This document shows positions 10,521 through 21,039 of a stretch of DNA of 64,000 nt, in pieces. The translations under genes and the position numbers were made by a program. Where the stretch lies: positions 590,688-654,687 of the forward strand of contig CAUYUJ010014604.1 in the NCBI GenBank assembly GCA_963575745.1. The letters run 5' to 3'. Origin of the DNA: Prorocentrum cordatum. Lineage: Eukaryota; Sar; Dinophyceae; Prorocentrales; Prorocentraceae. Position 1 is the first letter of the stretch; the number at the start of each line of letters is the position of its first letter. The notes under the pieces were generated by a model. The model did not search any database. It was not told where the DNA came from and worked only from the letters and a program-made list of their open reading frames with translations.

Positions 10521-11390
10521 AGTATGAATTCATACCGTCTTAGTACTATACGAAATCCATACAAGCAACATCAATCGGAAATCCATACATGCAACCACAA
10601 TAATAATGCAGTGCATAATGGACACAACACGAAATCTTTATACTTACAAGCAATCGTACATCCGTGCAAACCAAACAGCAATCGATACCCTCAAACACAA
10701 TCAGAGAACGCATTGGGTCCACGAACCCTGTGAGGGTACCCCAAGAAAGCCCCAAAGACAAACAATCAATCCTGTGAGGTTACCACAGAAACGCACATCA
10801 CGGGTTTTCGGGCCGTCGGACTTTCTCTGGGCCTCTCCAGTCCAGAATCGCCCAGGCAGCCTGAAGGCCCGAAAGCGATAATAAAGATCAGTAGACAGCA
10901 TCTTGGGTCCATGAACCCTGTGAGGGTACCCCGAACAATCCAAAAGCAACAACCAAAAACAAAAACGAAGCTTGAGATATTACCCCAAAAACTAAACACA
11001 ATGGTTTTCGGGCCTTCAGGCTTTCCCTGGGCCTCTCCAGCCCAGATCCGTCAAGGCAGCCTGAAGGCCCGAAGTTCATAGATTTGTGACTTTGCGGGTG
11101 CCCTCACGCGTTTTTGTTTGTTTGTTCTTTGTTGATTATGTTTTTGTTGTGTTTTTGTTGTCGTACTTATATTTTTTGGGTGCACTCACACGGTTCGTGG
11201 ACCCAAAATGTTTTTCATTGTTTTTGTTTGTGGTTTTCGGGCCTTCAGGCTGCTTGGGCGGATCTGGGCCGGACAGGCCCAGAGGAAGCCCGAAGGCGGG
11301 CAACCAATTTTTAGTACCATAACACGTTTTGTTTTTTCTGGGTGATGGTACTCTCACAGGGTTCGTTGACCCAAGATGTTTCCTTATTGC
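10521..11390. repeat. Direct and inverted repeat cluster with palindromic cores
   Basis: Two direct units (about 10703-10880 and 10895-11080, period near 195 bp) begin with a GGGTCC-GAACCCTGTGAGGG block and end in a palindromic core. In the second unit TTCGGGCCTTCAGGCT (11007-11022) is the exact inverse of AGCCTGAAGGCCCGAA (11058-11073). One or two further units lie in opposite orientation at 11085-11390, with the core at 11237-11300. No gene was seen. The region 10521-10700 is AT-richer than its surroundings. Confidence 0.75.
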
Positions 11391-11921
11391 GTTTGATTGT
11401 GCGGGTTTTTATTTTACTTATTAAAAAATACAGAGTCGTTTTCTTTTTCGGATTTATAGTTGTTTTACGATGCATGTTGTGTTTCATTATTTTTTTTCTA
11501 CGGGCCCCTTCTTCCTACTACTCCCGCCCTCCTCCCCTCTGGCCTGAGCTGGAAAGCGAACAGGAGGAGGGGGAGGAGGAGGAGGAGGAGGGGGGGGATA
11601 TGATAAAGGGGAGGAGGAGGAGGGAGGGAGGATCGAGACCGAGGAGGGAGGAGCGATGCCGGAGGAGGTTGGAGGGATGATGACGCGGACCGACGCGCAT
11701 TGCAAGCCTCTGAGGGCATCTTGCATCCCTCTTCTTCCTCCTCCCTTTCCTCTTCCTTCTCCCTCTCACTCTCCTTGCGCTCTCCTCAACATGTCCCTCC
11801 TTCTCCACATCGTTTCCCCCCTCCTTATTCTCCTCCGCCTCCTCCTCCTCGCGCTCCTCACTCACCTCAACTTCCAGACTCTCCTCACTCGCCTCCTCAT
11901 CACACCCCTGCGGAGGAGGGG

Positions 11922-11984
<63 letters not shown>

Positions 11985-12219
11985 GGAGGGGGAGGAGGAG
12001 GATGATGAGGATGATGGCGATGACGAGGATACGGACGAGGGGATGATGATAGTGAGTAGGACGAGGAGGAGGCGGAGGTGCGATACAAATGACGACGATG
12101 ATGATGTTGAGGATGCTTGCGACGACGATGATGCTGATGATGATGATGATGGGGCTAATGATGATGCTGCTGCTGATGCGGTTGATACTGATGACGACGA
12201 CGACGACGACGACGACGAC

Positions 12220-12271
<52 letters not shown>

Positions 12272-12704
12272 CTGATGACGATGCTGCTGCTGCTGCTGAT
12301 GATGCTGACGATGAGGATGGGGCGTAGGAATGATGCTGATGACGACGATGCTGATTTGGATGAGGATGAGGATAATGATGCTGACGAGGGATGATAGTGA
12401 TGATGATGCTGATGAGGACGCTGATGCTGCTGATGATGATGCTGCTCGTGATGATGGTGGTGGTTTTGATGATGATGACGATGTTTATGCTGGTGATGCT
12501 GATGCTGCTGATGACGATGATGCTGATCATGTTGATGCTGATCGGTGATGATGGTGATAATCAGGATAATGCTGATTCTGATGATGATGCTGCTGCTGAG
12601 GATGATGCTGCTGCTGCTGCTCGTGATGATGATGACGATGCTGATGATGCTGCTGATGATGAGGATGGCGATGATGATAAAGATGATAAAGATGATGATG
12701 ATGG

Positions 12705-12746
<42 letters not shown>

Positions 12747-12754
12747 GGATGATG

Positions 12755-12814
<60 letters not shown>

Positions 12815-12870
12815 TTGTTGTTGTTGTTTGTGACGACAAGGAGGCGGAGGGACGATGACGAGGAGGAGTA
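11391..12870. repeat. Purine and (GAT)n/(GAC)n microsatellite tract
   Basis: 11560-11680 is GAG/GGA-rich. 11700-11920 is its pyrimidine-rich counterpart. 11925-12830 is mainly GAT with GAC, GCT and GTT variants and nearly pure stretches at 11925-11985, 12195-12270 and 12705-12815. The poly-Asp and poly-Met ORFs are products of the repeat. Confidence 0.9.
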
Positions 12871-12984
12871 GGAGGAGAAGTCATGCCGACTATGCTGGTG
12901 ATGTGGAGGAGAAGGAGCTCGATGACGAGCAAGAACGGGGGCAGGAGGGGGAGTAGGAGAATGGGAGGGAGGAGGGATCCCCCT

Positions 12985-13455
12985 TCATCAACAGTCCCAA
13001 CAAGTTGATGACTAACATGAGATGAGGCAGAGAGCAGGACCATGATACAACGCAAAGCGATAAGATGAGGAGGAGCAGGATGCAGAGCACATGACACATG
13101 TGAGGAACGGATTTAGGCATAGATGCCCAAGTCCGCTTCTACCCCTCGGGTTGTTTGGTCTTACATTGTGTTCGTATTGGCTTGCAGCGCATGAATTGCG
13201 TATTGGTGTTCATTGCACTGCTTCCCTTTTGTTTATTCATTGTGTATTCATCATGCTCTCCTTTGTCAGGGCTAGGCTTCCCGAGGGATCGGAGCGGATC
13301 TAGGCATGTATACCTAAAACCGTTCCTCACATATGCCCTCTTACTCTGCATCATACTCCTCCTCATCGTGCCTTTTTTGTTTTATCACTATGCTGCTCTC
13401 TGCTTCAGCTCAGTCTCATCATCAATCTCTTGAGCAATTGATGTATGTCCAGACA
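12985..13455. repeat. Imperfect ~180-bp inverted repeat with ~110-bp spacer
   Basis: The left arm (about 12985-13165) and right arm (about 13275-13455) are inverted copies. The best block is TGAGGAACGGATTTAGGCAT (13101-13120) against its counterpart at 13300-13330. Similarity extends outwards through the GATGAGGAGGAG-GATGCAGAG block. The spacer (13166-13274) encodes nothing recognisable. The structure resembles a foldback or MITE-type element without clear termini. Confidence 0.7.
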
Positions 13456-13479
13456 AAAAGAGATCGCATTCTGATGATG

Positions 13480-13723
13480 GTGATCATGCCGCTGAGGAGG
13501 AGGTGGGGTATGATGAGGAACAGCAGGCGGAAGAGGATTAGGAGGAGCATGGTGAAGGTGCTGATGATGGTGCTGCTGATGATGATGAAACTGATGAGGA
13601 TGAGGATGAGGATTCTGATGATGATGATGGTGGTGGTGATGATGCTGCTGCTGCTGCCTGCTGTTGCTGCTGCCGCCTGCTGATGATGATGATGATGATG
13701 GTGGTGATGGTGGTGGTGATGCT

Positions 13724-13754
<31 letters not shown>

Positions 13755-13783
13755 CTGATGGTGATGCTGATGGTGATGATGCT

Positions 13784-13837
<54 letters not shown>

Positions 13838-14125
13838 GAGGGCGCAAGTGGATGATGATCCTGATGAACGTGGTGGTGATCTTGGTGATGACGATGATGG
13901 CGGGCGCTACGACCGTGCATGCAAGCAAGCTCATGTCATAAGGTGCTGTGCGAAAAACACATTCCCGCCTGAGGAAACAGCGCAAGCCACATAGCCCATC
14001 TCACACCCCCCTCGCCCGCTGCCGGAAGCTGGAGAGATCCGCCCGTCTCCAGGAGCGCGCCGCGCGGCTGGACCCCGGGAGCTCAGAGGGCGACTGCGCG
14101 CAGGCGGGTCCTTCGCCCCCGCCAG
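13480..14125. repeat. Second (GAT)n/(GCT)n microsatellite and short spacer
   Basis: 13480-13880 is GAT/GCT/GGT trinucleotide repeat in the same orientation as the tract at 11.9-12.8 kb. 13881-14125 is unique or GC-rich with no gene seen. Confidence 0.85.
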
Positions 14126-14680
14126 GGGCACCTCCTCCTCCTCTTCCTCCTCTTCCTCCTCCTCCTCCTCCTCCTCCTCCCTCCTTCCTCCTCTACTTCT
14201 TACTTCCCTCTAGCTCACCTCCTTCTTCCCCTCCTCTTGCCCCTCTTCCTTCCTCTCCCCCTCGTCGTCTTAATTTTTCCTCCCTCCTCCTCCTCCTCCT
14301 CCTCCTCCTCGTCATCCTCCTCCTCATCCTCATCCTCATCCTCATTCTCCTCCTTCTGCCCCGTCCTGCCCCTCCTCCTCCTTCCCCTCCTCCTTCCCCT
14401 CCCGAACTTCGCACGTCTTTCCATGTGCTCACTGCTCCTCCTTCCTCTCCTTCGCCTCCTCCTTTCTCCTTCCTCCTTCCTCCTTCCTCTTCCTCCTCCT
14501 TCATCCTGCTCGTCCTCCTTCCTCCTTCCTCCTTCCTCCTGCTTCCTTCCTCTTCCTCCTCCTTCATCCTGCTCGTCGTCCCTCCTCCTCCTCCTCCTCC
14601 TCCTCCTCCTCCTCCTTCCTAATTCCTCCTTCTCCTCCTCCTCCTCCTTCCCCCTCATCTCCCCCATCCACATCCTCCAG
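14126..14680. repeat. Polypyrimidine (CCT)n tract
   Basis: About 550 bp is almost purely C/T on the plus strand, with long CCT/TCC runs. Pro/Ser/Leu or Glu/Arg/Gly ORFs are artefacts. Such homopurine-homopyrimidine tracts can form triplex DNA. Confidence 0.9.
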
Positions 14681-15308
14681 CCACCATTCCCATCCTGCCG
14701 CGCCTCCTCGTTCTCCGGCCTCCCTCTCTCCCCCCTCGTTGGTGGGCGGGGGACCACTGGCTGCAGACAGAAGGCTCCGCGCCCCGCCTTCGAGAGGTCG
14801 AGAGGTTGACTCCTCGCCCTCGGCGGATGCTGGCGGAAGCCCGGCGGACGTAAAAACAGACTGGCCCCCTCCGCCGGCGGCCGCAAAAGCTGCTCCCCCT
14901 CCCAGAGATGCACCTGTTTTACTCGGGCCTTCTGGAGCGGGCCAGGTGGATCTGCGCTGCGAGGGCCGTCGGCCCAGGACCTCCTCCAGCAGGAGGAGGA
15001 TGGAGGATCGAGCGTCCTGGACGTTTTTTTTGGGGGGGCAACCTCGGGAGGCCTGCAGAGGCTTTCAGGAGCCTCATAGCGTTTCGGGCGTTCTTTTTTG
15101 AGAGGGGGGGCGCCTCGGGAGGCCTGCGGATGCTTCCAGGGGCCCCTGGAGGCCTCCTGGCGACCTCCTTGGAGACCTCCGGCGACCTCAGGGAGGCTCG
15201 GGCCCTCGAGCGCCACTTGAAAAGATCGCGGCGGGCACTTCTGGGCGGCCTGGGCCTTTTTTCGGCGGCGAGCCCAGGGGGGCCGTGAGCGGGGGCATGT
15301 TTTCTGCA
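14681..15308. other. GC-rich spacer with GGCCTCC-type imperfect repeats
   Basis: No recognisable gene. 15020-15200 contains loosely repeated GGGAGGCCTGC / GGAGGCCTCC words. Confidence 0.4.
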
Positions 15309-15427
15309 GAAGGCGCCGGCGCTTCTCCGAAGCCCTCGTGCCCTCTGAGAAGCCCTGTTTGCCTTCTCCGAAGCTACAGGTGGCTTCTCAGAAGGCGCGA
15401 AGGCTTCGGAGAAGCGCCGGCGCCTCC
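15309..15427. repeat. Long hairpin: 45-bp near-perfect inverted repeat
   Basis: The left arm 15309-15353 (GAAGGCGCCGGCGCTTCTCC and following) pairs with the right arm 15382-15427 (ending GAGAAGCGCCGGCGCCTC) with only a few mismatches across about 45 bp. The loop is about 28 bp and itself contains CTTCTCCGAAG. Confidence 0.8.
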
Positions 15428-15930
15428 CGAGAAGGCCCGCCCCCTCCTCACTTGCCCCTCCGTGCCCGCCGCCGATTGGCCACCCCAGCAGAGGAGCACG
15501 GCCCGCCACGAGAAACCGGTCCTAGGGGTGCGGATGACCTCCAGGGGACGCGAAGCTACCCGAGCGGCGCGGAAAAACGGGATCGATTGCGCCGGCCTTC
15601 GCGCGTGAGCCAGCCGCGTGAGGTCGCGCGTGAGCGCCTTGGTCTCCAACGCAGCGTGCCGCTCTGACGGCCCGTGCAGGCCACCGCGTAAGGTCGCTGT
15701 GTCATCGCTCGAGAGACCCGTGTCTTCTCGTCGCTCACCTGCCTCCTTTTCGACAGAAGAGAGGTGGAGGAGTGGCACTGCTGCCAGTTCTATCGCCGCG
15801 CCATCGCGCATCACGCCTGACGGGAGGCTGCCGCTCACGCGGCCGAGCCTCGTACTTTGCCGCTGCTGCCGTGCGGAATGCCGCTTGGTGGCGGAAGAAC
15901 TGCAAGGGGGCCTGAATGGATTTGGGTAGC
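15428..15930. repeat. Spacer carrying a copy of dispersed repeat C
   Basis: About 15565-15735 is similar, block by block, to 26768-26915: shared GTAAGGTCGCGCGTGAGCGC-like and GTGTCTTCTCG words, the same order and the same orientation. No coding sense. 15736-15930 is unassigned. Confidence 0.55.
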
Positions 15931-16440
15931 CCCTGAGATCTGGGCGTTGCATTTTTGAAAGAGCTTTCTGCCGCTGCTGGCAGTGGGGGGCGGGGGGTGT
16001 CAACCCCCACCCCCCAAAAACCAGGGGGGGTTTTGGAATGGTAGACCCTGGATTCCGGAGGTTGGAACACTGGAATGGTAGACCCTGGATTCCGGAGGTT
16101 GGAACACTAACCTTCGGAGGTTCGGGTTTCTTACCCCCGGAGGTTGGAACACGAACCCCCTGAGGGTCAGGTCTCGTGCCTCAGACCCTTCGCAAACCGA
16201 AGCAACCCCAAACACAAGGGACCATAAGCAGGCAGTCGGAAATATAGAGATATAGAGAAGCATACAGAAACATATAACGGCAAAATGAAGCAGTGAGGTT
16301 GGAACACTAATCTCCAGAGGTCAGGCTTTCCATTCTGGGAACGTAACCAAACATGAGGAAACAACGCAAAACAGACAGCTAAGGAACCATACATATAGAT
16401 ATACTTTGGCATGGGGTTCCCGGGGCCCCGAAATGCAGTG
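15931..16440. repeat. End fragment of repeat A and 36-bp direct repeats
   Basis: 15931-15990 matches the first third of repeat A (CCCTGAGATCTGGGCGTTGC). 16036-16110 contains two exact copies of a 36-bp unit starting GAATGGTAGACCCTGG. The GGAGGTTGGAACACT phrase then recurs in diverging form to about 16310. Confidence 0.7.
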
Positions 16441-17218
16441 ATTTCAGTACCCAGCCTTTGGCCCCTTCCCTGGGCGGCTCTTGGCCCTCCTGGGTACGTG
16501 CGGCAGGTTTTCAAATTGCACCAGGCGGCCCGAGGTCGCCGACATATCGTTCCAAGACGCCCAAGACGGTCTCAAGACGGCCCAAGAGGCCCCCAAGACG
16601 CCCAAAGAGGCCCCCAAGAGGACTCCTAAGAGGGCCTCAAGAGGCAAAAATTGGCCGCATTCCTTATGGAAGACGTATATTTTTCGAAGATTCGTCTCTG
16701 GAGCTGTCAGAGCATCCAAGACTGCCCGCGAGGCCTCCAAGATCGCCCCTACGACTGCCCAAGAGGCTCCCTACAGAGCTCCAAGACGGCCCAAGAGAGG
16801 CCCAAGAAGGCCCAAGAGGCCCCAAAGACAGCCCATGACGGCTCCGGGACGGCCCCAAGAGGAGGCCCCGAGGGGGTACCCGAATGGATATTTCCCGCCA
16901 CCAGGTGGCCCCCAGGAAGCTCCCCCACAGCCTCCAACAGGCCCCGAATTGGCCCCCAAGAAGCCCCAAGAGGCCCCCAAGAGTCCCCTCCCCAGCAGCC
17001 CTCATGCACTCATGGCGATCCCGAAGCTTCCAGAGAGGAGAGGCGATGAACGGCCGTCCTGACACGATCTTTGGCCGTCTTCGAGCTCAAGGTGCCCCCC
17101 ATCATGGCCCAACAGTTCCCAGAAACGCCCGAAGAGAGCCTCCATGGGGTTCCTAAGAGACCCTCCAGAAGCAAATTACCAGAGGACGGACCCTACCAAT
17201 ATGACCCCCTTCCTCTTT
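16441..17218. repeat. Low-complexity repeat D (CCCAAGAGG-type)
   Basis: CCCAAGAGGCCCCCAAGA-like words fill 16540-16990. A distinct 60-bp island at about 16645-16710 interrupts them (GGAAGACGTATATTTTTCG). The same words occur in inverse orientation at 18430-19050 and 33390-33560. ORFs in all frames are compositional. Confidence 0.7.
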
Positions 17219-17486
17219 TTCAAGGTCCTCCCCCTTTGTTTCCTTCTGTCCCAGGCTTTGGCGTGCTCCCGAGTGCGTTTCCGTTTTCCCCATCCCTCGC
17301 TGTCCGTTTTCCCTGATCTCTCTTTTTTGCTCTTGGTTCTCCTGTGCTTCCCGTTCCACATCCACCTCCTTTCTCTCCTCTTCTCTCCTCCCGCTGCGTC
17401 AGTTTCCCTCCTCCTTCTCCCTCGTCTTTCCTTCACGCCTTCGTCTCTCCGCCTCCCTCCTGCGTTTCCGTCTCCGCCACCCCTCG
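17219..17486. repeat. 268-bp segment duplicated at 18127-18390
   Basis: CT-rich sequence nearly identical over its full length to 18127-18390, including CCAGGCTTTGGCGTGC and the CTGCGTCAGTTTCCCTCC phrase. A more diverged version fills 17487-18060, so the region looks like three worn tandem units of about 450 bp. Confidence 0.8.
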
Positions 17487-18126
17487 CTGTTCGTTATCCC
17501 AGATCTCTCACTTGCTCTTGGTTCTCCTGCGTCTCCCACTATATGTCCTCTTTCCTCTCTCACTCCGTTCTCCCCGCTGCGTGCATTTCCCACTTCCCTC
17601 CTCCCCGTTTCTCCTTCACGCCTAATTGTTCAATGATTTTGATATCTCGAGGGCTTACCCGCACCTCTTGGGGGACTCATGGGGGCCTCTTGGGCGATCG
17701 TGGGTGCTCTTGGAGGCCTCCAGAGCCAACTTGAACAAGGGAATTTCCTAACATCCTTTTTTCCAAGGTCGACCCCCCCAATCCGTTCCCTCCTGTCCCA
17801 GGTTTCTGCGTATCCCCGAGGACAGTTTATGTTTCCCCCATCCCTCGTTGTCCGTTCTCTTTGCTCCTTCTCCTGATCTTGGGTTTCTTGCGTCTCACGT
17901 TCCACATCCTTCTCCTTCCTCTCCACCTCCCTCCTCGCCGCTGCGCCATTTCCCCCCTTCCTTCCACCACGTCTCTTCTTCACGCCTTCTTCTCTCGCCT
18001 CCCTCATGCGTTTCCGTCCCCCCCTCCCTCATCCTCATCTCTCCTTCACTCTTTCTTCCCTCCGCCGCCCTCTCCCAGCATCCTGCCCCACCCAGTGGTA
18101 GGAGGCTCAGCTCCTCCATTTTCTGT
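17487..18126. other. CT-rich diverged repeat units, no gene
   Basis: Continues the pattern of the flanking duplicated segments with lower identity. Nothing coding was recognised. Confidence 0.5.
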
Positions 18127-18390
18127 TCAAGGCCCTCCCCCCCTTTGTTTCCTCCTGTCCCAGGCTTTGGCGTGCCCCCGAGTGCGTTTCCGTTTTCCCC
18201 ATCCGTCGCTGTCCGTTTTCCCTGATCTCTCTTTCCTGCTCTTGGTTCTCCTGTGCTTCCCGTTCCACATCCACCTCCTTTCTCTCCTCTTCTCTCCTCC
18301 CGCTGCGTCAGTTTCCCTCCTCCCTCTCCCTCGTCGTTCCTTCACGCCTTCGTCTCTCCGCCTCCCTCCTGCGTTTCCGTCTCCGCCACC
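18127..18390. repeat. Second copy of the 268-bp segment
   Basis: Nearly identical to 17219-17486, direct orientation, 908 bp apart. Confidence 0.8.
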
Positions 18391-18429
18391 CCGCCAGCGT
18401 CTACGCGACGCTGACGTGGGTCAGAGTCC

Positions 18430-19050
18430 TCATGGATGCTTCTTGGGGTCTCTTCGAAACGCTCTCGGGGGGCCTCTGGGGAACAGTTTAGGGTTTAGGG
18501 GCCTCTTGGGAGCCTCTTTGGGGCCTCTTCGGAGCCTCTTGGGGGCCTCTCGGAACTTCCTGGGGGCCTCTTGGGGCCTCTTAGGGGTCTCTTGGGGGCC
18601 TCCTGGTTCCTCCTGGGAGCCTCTCGGGGCCGATGGCTCGAAATGTCCGTTTTGGTCCCTCGTCTGGGCACCCTCTTGAAGCCGTCTTGGGGGCCTCTTG
18701 GGCCGTCTTGGAGGCGTCTTGGGCCGTCTTGGGGCCCTCTTGGGCCGTTTTGGGTCCCTCCTGGAGCCCTCTTGGGCCGTCTTGGGGCGACATGGGGGGC
18801 CTCTTGGACCGACTTGGAGCGTCGGGAAGCGGAAGAGGCGAGAACGCCGAAATGCTTCAAAAACCAACGGGCAATCTGTGTTTTTTCCTCTTGGGGCCCT
18901 CTTGGGAGTGCTCCTGGATGCCTTTTGGGGCGTCTTGCAGGGTTCTGGGGCCGTCTGGAGGCCGTCAAGGCGTCTTGGACAGATCGTTCGGCGATTCGGT
19001 GCCCTCTTGGACGGTCTTGGGGGCACTCTTGGCCCGTCTTGCGTTTTTTT
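18430..19050. repeat. Repeat D, inverse orientation (CTTGGGGGCCTC)
   Basis: CTTGGGGGCCTCTTGGG-like words throughout, the reverse complement of those at 16540-16990. A distinct island at about 18820-18885 stands where the 16.65-kb copy has one, which suggests a family with a fixed structure. Confidence 0.7.
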
Positions 19051-19054
19051 TGGG

Positions 19055-19460
19055 CCCCAGGATCCCCCAGGGGGGAGTCGTAATTATCTGACCCAGGAAC
19101 CCCCCCCAGGACCCTCCCCCTCCCTCCCGGCGGAGTGGATCAAAGGGAAGGGGCTTGCCTTCGAGTCATGGGCCCGGGACCCCCCAGGGGGGAGTCGTAT
19201 CTGACCTGGGACCCTTCCCCCTGGACCCCTGCAGGGACCCCCCCCGCTCCCGGCAGGGGAGGGATCAAAGGAAAGGGGCTACCCGTCGAGTCGATAACGT
19301 TGTTGCTCAATGTCGCTTTGGCTGGCGCGATTGAGGAGGAGGAGGAGGGCCTAGGGAAAGGGGGGTGGGGAGCGGCGACGGGCCCAGCGCTCGAGGAGGA
19401 AGGCCCAGGGAAAGGGGGGGGGGGAGCGGCGACGGGCCCAGGGAAAGGGGGGGCGCAGGG
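19055..19460. repeat. Two short tandem duplications
   Basis: 19060-19160 and 19170-19290 are two copies of a 115-bp unit (CCCAGGGGGGAGTCGTA ... GGATCAAAGG). 19335-19455 contains two to three copies of a ~60-bp unit with GGAGCGGCGACGGGCCCA. Confidence 0.75.
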
Positions 19461-20044
19461 CAAGGGGACGACAGAGACCACGACTACTTAACCAATGACG
19501 GAGACGAAGACTCGAACGGACAAGCCCCTCACACACGCCGACAGGGTCGGCGGATTCGGATGGACAAATCACATTGGAGTATGGGAATGGCACCGCCTGC
19601 GGCGGCGGCGTCGCCGCCGTTGTCGCCGCCGTCGTCCCCTGAGACCCATCGGCGCTATAAATAACTGCAGCATCGTTGGACATGACTAGAGACCGAAAGA
19701 CCCCGTTCCTATGAGGCGCTTTCTGAACCCGATGGAGCCATGGTAGTCCCGGGGCCTGAAGCCGGGCGCACGCACCCAGTGTGAAAAGTTTGTGACGCCC
19801 AGATCTCAGGATCGTCGTCGCCGTCTTAGCGGCAGGGGTGGCAGTGGCATCCGTCGACATGACTTTTTCAGTGCGCGCCCCCACGGAGGTCCCGACCCTT
19901 GTTCTGAGGCCAGTTTGTCTCCCCGGGTCGATTTGTGATTGCAAAGTTTTCGTCGCACAGAGGGTCATTTGTTCATTTCGCTGGGGAAAGTATGATTGCC
20001 CCAGGACCCTGTAACGGGCCTCGGAGGCCGATGTCGAGGAGCAA
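19461..20044. other. Spacer; end fragment of repeat A
   Basis: About 19790-19812 carries the GACGCCCAGATCTCAGG end of repeat A. 19610-19635 is a (GCC)n run. No gene seen. Confidence 0.4.
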
Positions 20045-20221
20045 CCCTCAGATCCGCCGTTGCGAAAAAATTGAAGCAACGTGGGCAAATCACAACCAGA
20101 GCCCTAGACCCAATCTTTCTGCTCCATTTTTCGAGCCAGGTCGATCTGTGATGGTCCAAGGGCCCAGAACTGTGCGAAAGCGCCCGTTGCATAGACAAAA
20201 AGCAACGCTCAGATCTCAGGG
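20045..20221 (-). repeat. Dispersed repeat A, minus strand
   Basis: 177 bp with ends CCCTCAGATC and GATCTCAGGG. On the minus strand its middle part aligns with 2308-2420 (GACCATCACAGATCGACC, then GGGTCTAGGGCTCTGGT). Confidence 0.65.
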
Positions 20222-20851
20222 AACGCGGAGATGTAGAACATTATCCACCCTCAGAACAGCAAAGGTGATGTCGTGGTTCGAGGAGTAGGAGGTCGAGGCA
20301 CGGGCTCTTGCACCGTAGTGTGTTTTCCACCAAGGGATCGTGGCCGTCTGGACCAAAGATGTAGTTGGCATTGAGGCGAGAGCTCGCTTCCTGAGCACAC
20401 TGTGAGGAAGTCTCAGGCGAAACGGCTGCCAGACCGTGCGGTCTAGGGCTCCCCGTCCCCCCTGGGACTCTTCTGTGGTCGTTCTCACCACCGTGAGAGC
20501 CCTCTGGCGGCACACTCTTGGGGAATCATATCGTCGGAGGGCTGGGCGGAGGGCGTCGGGCCAGCGGAGCAAAGCCAGCGCCCGCAGGCGCCGCCCGCGG
20601 CGCTCCGGGCGCTGGCGGCCCTCGTGCGCGCAGGCGCGCGCCCAAGGGGGGCGGGGGGCTGCCGGCGGTTTCTGCGCGGGGTGCGCCGTCTCGGGCTCCG
20701 CGGCCCCAGTGTGGCCGCCGCCTTGCCCTGAGAGCGGGGCGCCGCAATTTTTTTCACCACGGGCGTTTTTTCCGCCAAGCGTCAAGTCTGGGGGCCGAGG
20801 GCCGCAGTCGGGTCGCCGAGGGCCGCCCCGAGGCCGTTGAGGCCGCCCGAC
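20222..20851. other. Unassigned GC-rich spacer
   Basis: No recognisable gene. 20560-20720 is very GC-rich, which explains the Arg/Ala/Gly ORFs on both strands. Confidence 0.4.
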
Positions 20852-21039
20852 CCCGAGGTCTGGGCGTTGCATTCTGATCGCAGCGGGCGCTTTCGCTGGG
20901 CTTCGGGCCCTAGGACAGTCACAGACCGATCCCCCTCGAAAAATGCAGCAGAAATATCGGGTCCAGGGCTCTGGTTGTGTTTTTTTTTTTGGGGGGGGGG
21001 GGGCATGATGCACATTTTTCGCGACGTCGGATCTCAGGG
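20852..21039 (+). repeat. Dispersed repeat A, plus strand
   Basis: 188 bp. It starts CCCGAGGTCTGGGCGTTGC, carries GACAGTCACAGACCGATC and GGGTCCAGGGCTCTGGT, and ends GACGTCGGATCTCAGGG. A T-run/G-run expansion near 20980-21003 adds length. Confidence 0.65.

Noticed and set aside
14126-14680. Pro/Ser-rich or Glu-rich extracellular-type proteins
   Set aside because: Arise from a purely C/T tract; both strands give long ORFs.
18487-18500. Two TTTAGGG units, the plant/dinoflagellate-type telomere repeat
   Set aside because: Only two units inside a CTTGGGGGCCTC low-complexity block; chance is a sufficient explanation.
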